Source of the DNA: Pyropia yezoensis
Taxonomy: Eukaryota > Rhodophyta > Bangiophyceae > Bangiales > Bangiaceae
Assembly (NCBI GenBank): GCA_009829735.1
Contig: CM020618.1
Location: 24,041,346-24,105,345, forward strand
Direction of reading: 5' to 3'
DNA length: 64,000 nt
The notes beneath the pieces are model-generated. The model made no database searches. It was not told where the DNA came from and saw only the letters and a program-made list of their open reading frames with translations. The number at the start of each line of letters is the position of its first letter. Position 1 is the stretch's first letter. Positions 55,919-64,000 of this stretch are shown piece by piece. The translations under genes and the position numbers were made by a program.

Positions 55919-57835
55919 CTAGCGTTCCATATGGCCACCCCCACCACTATAGGGACCGCCCGACCACGAACCCCCAGGGTCGTAGGCCGGTAGCGGAGGG
56001 GCGTAACCCACTCGGGAGGGCCCCGGAGTGGAAGCACTGGGAGGGGCCCGCCGACTCGCGGACCCATCCCCGTCGTAAGATAGATGTCCGGAGGTACTCC
56101 CTCCGTGACGCGGAAGCTGCTGCTGAGTCGACAGCAGCCGTTGGACAAACTCGTGTCCAACCGCGAGGCGAGTGACCTCAGCTGCCAATGACTGTCGCGC
56201 CGTGGCTGAGTCGCCCGACGCGAGGAAGTGACTGACACGCCGGGTGACCCAAGCCAACGTGTCAAGGGAGGCCACGAGTGAGGCCTCCACCGTGGCGTCA
56301 TACATGATGGCTCCCAAGTTGGGAAGCATCTCGCCAACGCCACGCGCAATCGGCATGGGTACCGGAGTTCGGACCCGTAGCGAACCCAACGCCACGTCGG
56401 GGAAGGGCTCGAGGAACTGGAAGGGTGGAGCCTGAGTCGGCTCCACACCCCCCGAGGTCGGAGTCGCGACCCGCGGGGAAGTCGTCGGCACAGCTCGCCC
56501 GCGGCTTCGAGGGGCTCCTCGATGAGCACCACGACGAGTCGTCGCCGATGATGTCGCCCACCCAGAGCCAGGGGGCGACGTAGAGGGAGTAACCCCCTCT
56601 GCGTAGGGAAGGGAAGAGTCCCCCAACCCCTCACGCAAGAACAGCTGTCCCTGCACCAGAGTATGGGTGACATGGACGAACTCCCGGGGTGGCTCACTCT
56701 CCAACCCCGGCTCTGGACGCTTGTTGCGGCGGAGGAAGGGTTCCAGCTGCGCCCAATCGAGTCGATTGTGCAGGGTGACCATACCCTTAAGGAGGAACGG
56801 AGCCAGGTCCCCCGCGCCCAAGGCTAACCAGTGGAAGCCAAGGGTTTCCATACCCTCCACCAGAGCCGGTGGGAGGTGCCACAGGTAACCCCGATGGACT
56901 ACATCGGAGTACCAGCCCCGAGCCACCACGACCACCCAGTGCGTGGCGAGGTAGGCGAAGACCCGGCCACCCTCCGAGCTGGAGCGTAGCACGGAGCCAA
57001 AGTAGGCAACGAGGAGGGGGATCCGAGCCGGAAACCCACAAGGTACCTCCACTGTCTCCCACCACCCTGGGAGAAAAGGGTACTGGTGCTCACGCTCCTC
57101 CAGAGGTACGTGGGTGAACTCCACCCGCGACCCGTGGATGAGGAAGCCCGAGGAGCCCCGGAGTCGGAACTCCTCTCGCACCACGCCGTGTTGGGCGTGG
57201 GCGTCCTCTCCGCCCAGGTAGGGACGGGGAAGGGCACACCACTCGGTAGACACAACCGCGTGGGTGTCGTCGATCTCCTTGTCGCCCGACCCCAAGGCGA
57301 GGGAGGTTGACAACGCCTGGACTTCAGGCGCGTCCGCCAGGCAGAGTAGCGCTGGTAGGTCGCAGACCACCCCATCAGGTAGAGTCACCTGGTTGGGGTA
57401 CCGACGAGTCCGGCGGTACCATACGTCGGTCCGCCGTGGCTCGGGGATGATCAAGTAGACATCCTTGAGCTTGCAGTCGGGAAGCTCCCCGACTGACTTG
57501 GGAGGCGCCCAGGCTCGGGGCCCCATAAGAGGACGGGGCCGCGGCGGGAGTAGCAGCCGTGACTCAGGAAGGCGGGGGATGGGAGTCACATCCCCTTCCG
57601 CCACCGGGTTGGAAGACCCATCCCCCGGTGGGACCACGGCCGAGGGGGCAGTAGGAGGTGATGGGGCGGGGACGGTTGAGGCGGCCGCCTCCGACCCTCG
57701 CCCGGGACGAGTCGTCTCCATGGCCGACCCCCGGCTGAGAGACTCCTCAGTCCCGAGGGCCTCCTCTCCCGTCCGTCGCTTGTCCGACAGAGACGTCGGA
57801 GACGGGGACAAAGGCCGACTCGGCTCACCCGCCAT
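55919..57835 (-). CDS. Antisense accessory protein of chromovirus copy E (intact)
   Basis: An uninterrupted 638-residue gene converging on pol, 128 bp from the pol stop. ATG 57835 (MAGEPSRPLSPSP) is preferred: the open frame upstream is a low-complexity repeat, and copy B starts similarly (MATPGAETDS). Residues 1-110 are Ser/Pro/Glu-rich. The conserved middle contains YRRTRRYPNQVTLPDGVV, WWETVEVPCGFPARIP, GYLWHLPPALVEGME and LPYAEGVT, shared with copies A and B. The C-terminal third is Pro-rich, then helical (LAWVTRRVSHFLASG...), with a Ser/Gly tail. No zinc, protease or coat motif is recognised and no signal or membrane segment stands out. Intact while its own pol is broken. Function unknown; plant Ty3/gypsy lineages also have antisense ORFs here (known), but I see no sequence match to claim. 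Confidence 0.8.
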   Translation of the reverse strand: MAGEPSRPLSPSPTSLSDKRRTGEEALGTEESLSRGSAMETTRPGRGSEAAASTVPAPSPPTAPSAVVPPGDGSSNPVAEGDVTPIPRLPESRLLLPPRPRPLMGPRAWAPPKSVGELPDCKLKDVYLIIPEPRRTDVWYRRTRRYPNQVTLPDGVVCDLPALLCLADAPEVQALSTSLALGSGDKEIDDTHAVVSTEWCALPRPYLGGEDAHAQHGVVREEFRLRGSSGFLIHGSRVEFTHVPLEEREHQYPFLPGWWETVEVPCGFPARIPLLVAYFGSVLRSSSEGGRVFAYLATHWVVVVARGWYSDVVHRGYLWHLPPALVEGMETLGFHWLALGAGDLAPFLLKGMVTLHNRLDWAQLEPFLRRNKRPEPGLESEPPREFVHVTHTLVQGQLFLREGLGDSSLPYAEGVTPSTSPPGSGWATSSATTRRGAHRGAPRSRGRAVPTTSPRVATPTSGGVEPTQAPPFQFLEPFPDVALGSLRVRTPVPMPIARGVGEMLPNLGAIMYDATVEASLVASLDTLAWVTRRVSHFLASGDSATARQSLAAEVTRLAVGHEFVQRLLSTQQQLPRHGGSTSGHLSYDGDGSASRRAPPSASTPGPSRVGYAPPLPAYDPGGSWSGGPYSGGGGHMER

Positions 57836-58290
57836 CACGCGACCAACCTTGACCGACTCGGTGAGGTTGAGCACGGGGGGGGACACGACCCGCTCCCCCT
57901 CCGACGACAACCAACCTTGACCGACTCGGTGAGGTAGAGCAAGGGGGGGGGACACGACCCACACCCCCCACCGACAACGAAGAAGCCCGACACAAGGGGC
58001 AGCGCGGGGAAAACACAACCCCGCCGACGAAGAAAAGGGGGGGGGAACACGACCCGCGCCCCCACTGACAACGAAGACGCCCGACACAGGGGCGGAAGGG
58101 GGAAGACACCACCCCAACCAACGACACCAACCGCACGGCGGGAAGAGACAGACCCGCCGACGCGAGGGGGCAGCGGCGGGAAGGCACACACCCGCCCGCC
58201 CACACGAAGGGGAGAGAAGACCCCGCACCGGCGGCCGAGTCCCACCGCCGGCGACCGAGTGCAACACCCCCAACTCGGGGTGCGCACACC
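57836..58290. repeat. Degenerate tandem repeat upstream of the antisense gene (copy E)
   Basis: Units starting CCAACCTTGACCGACTCGGT (57843, 57911) and GACACGACCC (57883, 57950; variant 58046), with G runs; later units (58080 on) are more diverged. It forms the leader of the accessory gene. Confidence 0.7.
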
Positions 58291-58826
58291 CCTCAACCCT
58301 GACTAGAAAGGGGGGGAAGGAGTGAGGAACACCCCGCAGAGAGCCAGCTGGGGGTGGATCGAGCTGAAGGGGGGGACACAACCCGACCCCCCGAGAGCAA
58401 CCGTACCCCAACTGAAGGGGCAGGTGCAGGTCGACGTTCCGAGTGAGAACGTCGACGCCCTACTCCTCCAGTTGAGGGGCAGGGGGTGTGGCGGAGGTAC
58501 GCCGACACCCAGATTAGGGAGCTCACCCACACGTGAGTCCACCCGTGGAGCACCCTGACCAGGTGGGGGACGACTTTCCCCCACACCTGTTTCGCGTGGA
58601 GGGGGCTCCTCTACCCAGTGTCAGGGCAGAGAGCGCACCCCACGGAGAGGGACTGCCTCTCCCGGAGGGCCCCGCCGGACGCGAGTGCAACCCCGGCGTA
58701 ACCCTGGTGCACGCTAGACGCCAGCGATGCACCGTACTTTGCATCTCAACTCGGGAATTGCATCCTCCTCTCCCGGTCACTGCGACTCGCCGCTGATTGG
58801 ACGTCCACCGGGACGGCTGGACTTTT
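58291..58826. other. Region between accessory gene leader and 3' LTR (copy E)
   Basis: No gene seen. As the accessory gene reads away from the LTR, its promoter should be here or in the LTR; I see no clear TATA box. Confidence 0.4.
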
Positions 58827-58839
58827 GAGAAGGGGGAAA
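58827..58839 (+). promoter_or_regulatory. Polypurine tract of copy E
   Basis: GAGAAGGGGGAAA lies directly against TGTGGGAGATTGGG, the start of the 3' LTR. Confidence 0.82.
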
Positions 58840-59378
58840 TGTGGGAGATTGGGCCGGAATTCGGTACCAATACTTTGAAGATTCGGGTCAAGTGGACCTG
58901 ACCGGAAGTCGAAATTCACCCGACCCACGATGGTGAAACTTCTGACTTCTGGACGGAAATTCGACTAGGACTTCCGACATACTAGAGCAGGGTAATGCTG
59001 CTGGTATTTGTTTCTTGGGATTTTTGCACGGGAGCCAGACGGATTTCTACGCTTTGAGTTCTTTGCATGTGGAGTGATATGATTGGTTTGTTTGAGGGTT
59101 CATTTTCTGAGTGTTTTGAGGGGTTGCGTGAGCGTGTGAGGAGGGTTGATAAGGAGGGACAGCAAGGCGGGGAGGGCCCACCTTGGCTGGCGAAGCAAGA
59201 AAACACCGTCTGGCTCCGACACATCTTGTTCGTGCCTTGGTGAGTGGACCCGCTCACCACACGCAAGTTCCGTGTTCGGCTGTGTGGAGGTGCTTGCTTC
59301 CGGTGTCCCAAGTTGGGATATCGGCAATACTCCTCTTCCTTCCCTGACTCGGGGTTGGTGCTTGGGAGTACTGCTACA
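58840..59378 (+). repeat. 3' LTR of copy E
   Basis: Starts TGTGGGAGATTG after the polypurine tract and probably ends ...GTACTGCTACA at 59378. The partner LTR would be in or beyond the gap, so the right end rests on the CA terminus and on the change of composition. Its last part (CCCAAGTTGGGATATCGGC) echoes the CCCAACTTGGG text near the end of the B LTR. Confidence 0.65.
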
Positions 59379-60446
59379 AGGCGGACAGGACGGTGATGGT
59401 GCGGAAAGAGATGGTCGCGTCGTCGACGGCCACTGCGTGCGACGACGGACGCGGCGCCACCAGCGCGCCGCCCCCCACCCCCCTGGCGCTCCACCCCCCC
59501 CAAACTGGCGACCGGCACAGGGAGCGACCTGCCTGCCCACCTGGGGCCCGTTTTGCGCTCCCCCCCCCCCCACTGCCCTAATTTTGAGGGTCTGTGGAAG
59601 GGGTCCCGCTCCAGGCGCCCAACGCCCCCCCTCCTGGCGCCGGTTCTGCGCCCCCCCCCCCAACTGCCCTGATTCTGAGGCTGTGGAAAGGGCCCCGCTC
59701 CACGCGGGAGCCGCCCCTCCTGCTGGCAGTGGCTCTAGCACCCCCCCACCGACTGCCGCCACTCTCGTGGACGTGTGCCAGGGGCCCCATCCCCGCCGTC
59801 CGCGGCTCGCAACGTGACACGCCCCAGCGGCCGCGACACGGAACGTCGACTATCTGTCGGCGGACCACGTCAGGGTCCTCTCGAGGGGCCCACCGCACCC
59901 GCGCGCATCCCCCCCCCCCCCGTCCACGCCCCCTGTCGAGGGGTCAGTGCTTTTCTGACAGCTGGATGACAGGCACGCGGCAGGTGCCATGGTACCATGG
60001 AGCACGTGGTTCGCCGACGGGCCCGGATTGCAACGAACGCGTGACGTGTGACTTTTTGTGCTCGTCAAAATCTTGATCTCGAAAACGTGACTTTGAGTTC
60101 AATCACGGAAACAGTCGTCGTGGCCTGCCAATCGGCCAATCCGAGGCTCGGACCTGGTCGGAAGGGGGGGGTGCGTTCCCCATACAGGCCGATCCTGTGG
60201 AACGCCCGACCACGTTCCGACCAGCTCCCGATTTGCGGGTTTGCTATCCGGTTGTACTTACGTTCACTGCGATGAACATCGCCGAATGCTGTATGGAGCG
60301 ATATGGGGAACGTGTTGTTGGTACGTGACCCTTTCCAAGCCGGGTCTTCCCTATACGTGCCACGTGTGAAATATTCGGCCAGGTTCCCACGAGTTCAGAA
60401 ATAAATGTCACTTCGGACGTGCCTGGTGGGTTCACCCTAAATAGAC
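59379..60446. other. Unassigned intergenic sequence
   Basis: Includes three degenerate units (ACTGCCCTAATTTTGAGG at 59571, ACTGCCCTGATTCTGAGG at 59668, weaker at 59751), about 97 bp apart. No gene recognised. Confidence 0.45.
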
Positions 60447-60580
60447 GACGCTGATCACGAATATGGGCTCAGAAAGGCGCACAGAGAATGGGCTGTTAGT
60501 CATGCAGCCCCTCAAAGTGGCCGTATTTGGGGAAAGCGCCCGTACGTGCGGCGCAGGGCCAAACAGCACGCCTGTCCACC
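60447..60580 (+). repeat. Dispersed repeat, inverted partner of 45889-46024
   Basis: Same unit as on the minus strand at 45889-46024. It could encode MGSERRTENGLLV..., but the flanks diverge at once and no known domain is present. A TATATATTTAT stretch follows at 60588. Confidence 0.85.
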
Positions 60581-62719
60581 GGGAGGTATATATTTATCAA
60601 CTCAATAGGTATATGCTACTGTTCATAGTGTCAAACTCCCCAACAACAACGCCGCAGCCGCCCACAGCGGCCGGTCAGTGGGGAACGGGTGCCGGCAGCG
60701 CCCGCCGTCACCCTAGTCAGCGTGAGCCGACGCGATGGGCGCCACCACTACCGCTGCCTCCGCCCACTCGTCCTCCCCTCTCTTTCCTGGCAGACCGGCT
60801 GTCTCATGGTGCCCACCTCCGGCAACCCCCCCGATCTCCTTTCTGTCAGGCTGGCCATCGCGGCTGGGGGGGGGTCGTCACCGCCGGCACCCCCCCCCCC
60901 CCGCCCCCCACCACCAACCCCGCAAGTGGCACGCAAAGCTACTGCCGCCGTGGCGTGGACTTGCCGGGTGCCCATGCGCAGCCGAGCAAGTGGCGACGAC
61001 ACGACAACACTGTTGGGGGGAGGGCGTGGTGCCCCCACCCGCGCCACCGTCGTCCCGGCCAGGACCGCCGCCGCCGCCACCGCTGTCGGCGCCGCCGCCG
61101 GGTGCGACGTCGCAGCCGCCGCCGCCGCCACCGACGCAGCCACCGAAGTCGTCTGGCCGCCGCACGGGCTCCACGGCGGCAGCCATTGCCCCCCCTCCAG
61201 CCATTCACCCCCCCCCCCCGCACGCGGCGTCTTCAAAGCGTAGCAGCAGCGTCGGCTTGCTGCTCACCGGATGCAGCGGCAGCCAGACACGCCGTCAGGG
61301 CCGTCTTCCCTCATCCCCCCCTCCCCCCCCACCGCCTCCCCCCGACCGCCCCCACCCCACCCCCCCCACATCCCAAAACGGCAGTCTCATCCGCCCCCCC
61401 CGACGCCACCGTCTGTCAGTCGGGCGCCAGCGCCGCGTGACCCCCCAGGCCCGCGTGGCCGACGAAGACCGCCACCCGCCGACTGGACGGGAATGCCCAG
61501 GCGGCCAGAATCGCCACGCTGCCGCCGCCGCCGCCCTCGGCGTGGGCGTCCTCGTTGACAGCGTCAGCGTCTTCAGCGGCAGCGTCGGCGGCAGCAACGC
61601 GCGGCGGACACGCACACCACCGCCCCCACCGCCGACCACTTGTCCACCGCCGCCGCCGCCGCCGCCGCCGCCCCCGCCGGAGTGTCTGAAAAGCGCAGCC
61701 ACCTTTCGCCGCCGCCGTCGCCCGACGCGAGCGTCGCCGCTGCGCACAAGCACCACGACACCGCTATCACCTTCCCCGTCTGGACAGCGAGGGTCAGCCG
61801 CGGCGCCATGACGGACACCCCACCGCCGCCCCCACCGCCGCCGCCGCCCTCACCGACGCCTCCACCTGCCCCACCGCCGCCGCCGCCGTCGCCGCCGCCG
61901 CCGCCGCCGTCGCCGCCGCCGCCGCCGCCGTCGCCGCCGCCGCCGCCAGCGTCCCCGGCGGGCGCCCTCCGCGGGGCGGGCGCCCCCGCCGGCCCGTCGC
62001 GGCCACATCCGGCGCCCGCCGCGACGACGGCCGGCCGGCCGCTGCGGCCGCCGCCGCCGCCGCCGCGGCGGCGGCGGCGGGGCGGCTGCCGGCGGCGGCA
62101 CCGCCCGCCCCGCCCTCCGTCCGTGGGTCCCCCCGCCGCCCCCCCCGCTGCCGACAGCGCACAACTCGGTGGGCTGTCCCCGGCAGCGGCGCCCGCCCCC
62201 ACCATCTCCCCTCGCGGCCGGCGGCGGGGGGTGGCCACACCCCCCCGTCTGCGCGGCCGCGCGACCGCCGGTCACACATCATCATGCCGACGGTGGGCGA
62301 TGCGCTGGCGGACGACCGCCCCGCGCCCGCCGCTGGCGCTGCCGCTGCGCGCGCCCGCCGCGGGTGTGTGTGTGCTGGCGGCGGGCGTGGCGTGGGGCCC
62401 CCCGCGCCGCGCCGCGTCGCCCGGTGGTCGGCCGCCGTCATTGCCGCCGGCACGCCGCGGCCGCCCGCCGCCCCCCGGCCGTCCCGCCCCGCGCCGCGCC
62501 GCGCCGCCGCGCTGCCCCCCCCCCCGCCTCCCCCCGCGCCGCCCTTCCGCCGCCCTCCCCCGCGCCCCGTCCGCGGCGGCGGCGCGCCTCCCCCCGCGGC
62601 GGCGGCGCACGCTACCGCGGCTCGCCGCCCCGCTGGGAGGCGGGCGGGGGCCGGCGGGCGGGCGGGCGGGCCGCCCCGGCGGCGCACCCCCCCCCCCGTG
62701 GGGGGTGGCTGTCGGCACC
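60581..62719. other. Low-complexity GC-rich region with GCC/CCG microsatellites
   Basis: Pro/Ala/Gly-coding triplets on both strands, with (GCCGCC)n-type runs at 61645-61680 and 61830-61950 and C runs at 60889-60903, 61204-61222 and 61317-61333. No single frame carries a recognisable domain. The last few hundred bases are the presumed promoter and leader of the gene at 62720. Confidence 0.55.
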
Positions 62720-64000
62720 ATGGCCGCCACGGCGGCTGTGAATGTGACGCAGCTGGTCGCCACCGTCACGGCGCAGCAGGCAGAGTTGTTCGCCCTCCAG
62801 AACGCCGTGAAGTACCTCACCAGGGTCGTCCGGGACCAGGAAGTCGAGGCCTCGCGCTCCCTCCTCGGCGCCGACTTTTACACCGTCATCGCCCTGCTCG
62901 TTCCGCTGCTGGTCGCCGCCTACCAGCTCGTCCCCGACCCGACAGGCGACCAAGACCACACCGAACAGTCCGAGCTCGGTGTGTACCACGAGTGGCGGAT
63001 GGCCGCGGCGACGCTGTTTGGCTACGGTGTGCTGGTCATTGGCATCGTGTTGCAGCAGCTGCAGTCGGGCTGGGGGGGCGTCGACTTGTGGTGGGTCGTC
63101 GCGCTGATGCTTGCCCCGTGGGCGCCCTTGGCGGGGCAGGTGTGGCGGACGCTGACCGCGTTTTGGCGGGTGCGCTTCATGATGCGCTCGCGCGGGTGCC
63201 GCAACCGGCTGACGGCGGTCATGCGCGAGTACCTGTGCGTTGGGAACCCCTACTTGGCGCCGTCGATAATGGCCGCCAGGCACCGCAGCGTCGAGCTGTT
63301 GCCGCGCCTGTGGGTGCCCCGCTGGGTGGTGCCAAACGTCGCAGAAGAAAAGGACGAGGTCCTCAATACTGTGAGGAAGGCTCTCAATGCGCGCGCAAAG
63401 AAGCGAGACATCCTCCTTGACGCCAGTCGCGCGAGTGCCGCCGCCTATGCTTGGGCAATGCGGGTGAACTTTCTCGACCCCTTGGCGCGGATGTGGAGCA
63501 ATCATGGGGCCAATATACCGCCGACGCGGTCGCGCTCCCTCCGCGGCATCTGCGACGTCCGCAGTTTCTGCGCTCGTCACGCTGTCGGCGAGACCGTGAT
63601 GCTCAGCCCATTTCATCTCCCCCCGGCCAAGACGGCAGGCGACACTGCGCGGGCCGCCGCTGGGGTGGAGGTGAAGCTGGACAGCGGGAAAGTGCGGCGG
63701 TCGTTGAGTTCCAAGGAGGAGACAGTGCTACTGGACGCGATAGACGTTGTGCAACCGGGGGGGACGTTGTCAAAGACGCGCGTGGAGCAGCTGTGTCGCT
63801 GTTGTGAACGATGCGTGATGGCCCTCCGAGCCGCCGTGGAGCTGTTTACTGAGTCGAGCAACTGTGGCCACCAAGGCGTCAACGCGGGCGAGTGGTTCAA
63901 AGACTTTGACCTGATGCCGCCGCGGCCTTCGTCATATGTGCTCAGCGTGTTGCGGGCGGCGGTGCTCGTGGACTGCCGCGCAAGTCCCATCGATGGCCAA
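62720..64000 (+). CDS. Multi-pass membrane protein of unknown function, 3' end beyond window
   Basis: ATG 62720 in a strong context (ggcaccATGg) opens 427 codons without a stop to the right edge. The N terminus is a short helix, possibly coiled coil (VTQLVATVTAQQAELFALQN). Three hydrophobic segments follow: FYTVIALLVPLLVAAYQLV (about residues 54-72), ATLFGYGVLVIGIVLQQL (about 97-114) and DLWWVVALMLAPWAPLAG (about 122-139). Then come a basic Arg-rich stretch (FWRVRFMMRSRGCRNRL) and a long hydrophilic domain with a Cys cluster (CRCCERC). Codon third positions are G/C-rich and the text is free of low-complexity runs, unlike everything for 2 kb upstream, which supports a real gene. I recognise no family. 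Confidence 0.72.
   Translation, partial: MAATAAVNVTQLVATVTAQQAELFALQNAVKYLTRVVRDQEVEASRSLLGADFYTVIALLVPLLVAAYQLVPDPTGDQDHTEQSELGVYHEWRMAAATLFGYGVLVIGIVLQQLQSGWGGVDLWWVVALMLAPWAPLAGQVWRTLTAFWRVRFMMRSRGCRNRLTAVMREYLCVGNPYLAPSIMAARHRSVELLPRLWVPRWVVPNVAEEKDEVLNTVRKALNARAKKRDILLDASRASAAAYAWAMRVNFLDPLARMWSNHGANIPPTRSRSLRGICDVRSFCARHAVGETVMLSPFHLPPAKTAGDTARAAAGVEVKLDSGKVRRSLSSKEETVLLDAIDVVQPGGTLSKTRVEQLCRCCERCVMALRAAVELFTESSNCGHQGVNAGEWFKDFDLMPPRPSSYVLSVLRAAVLVDCRASPIDGQ

Overview
This is a nuclear window from a GC-rich eukaryote. Most of it is transposable-element sequence; a few host genes lie in its right half. Coding GC is very high, proteins carry long Gly/Ala/Pro runs, the recognisable host genes look intronless, and one encodes a plastid-type rubredoxin behind a transit-peptide-like N terminus. 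This fits a photosynthetic alga, and a bangiophyte red alga of the Porphyra/Pyropia kind is my best guess (inference; no rRNA or marker gene is present). All alignments were done by eye.

Bases 1-33,000 are nested retroelements. Copy A of a Ty3/gypsy chromovirus (1-2611, broken) is followed by a Ty1/copia gag-protease relic (3601-4888) and a 334-bp tandem satellite. A complete 9,316-bp chromovirus, copy B (5715-15030, minus strand), sits inside the satellite, with 469-bp LTRs and a 5-bp AAAAG target duplication. The satellite resumes to 19046, partly as a 668-bp dimeric higher-order repeat. Next come two head-to-head halves of one related element: C (5' half, minus, 19047-22305) and D (3' half, plus, 22303-25153), best explained by an inversion. 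Further gag and LTR scraps and a second, strongly decayed chromovirus with a classical chromodomain (27783-32388, LTR from 32398) complete this part.

Bases 33,000-45,000 hold host genes: a rubredoxin-domain protein (34761-36494, +) and a MAP kinase kinase with a very large low-complexity N terminus (42455-38680, -). Much of the rest is GC-rich spacer with homopolymers and minisatellites.

Bases 45,000-64,000 hold a PIF/Harbinger DNA transposon with convergent genes (Myb/SANT-like 49015-50565 +, DDE transposase 52886-51340 -), a 500-N assembly gap, the 3' half of another chromovirus (copy E, 53387-59378), a long low-complexity stretch, and a multi-pass membrane protein gene open through the right edge (62720-64000).

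The most interesting system is the chromovirus family A/B/E. In all three copies, a gene encoding a conserved protein of unknown function lies 3' of integrase in antisense, converging on pol. The related elements B and C also carry textbook -1 frameshift signals (slippery heptamer, 6-nt spacer, hairpin) at the gag-protease junction.
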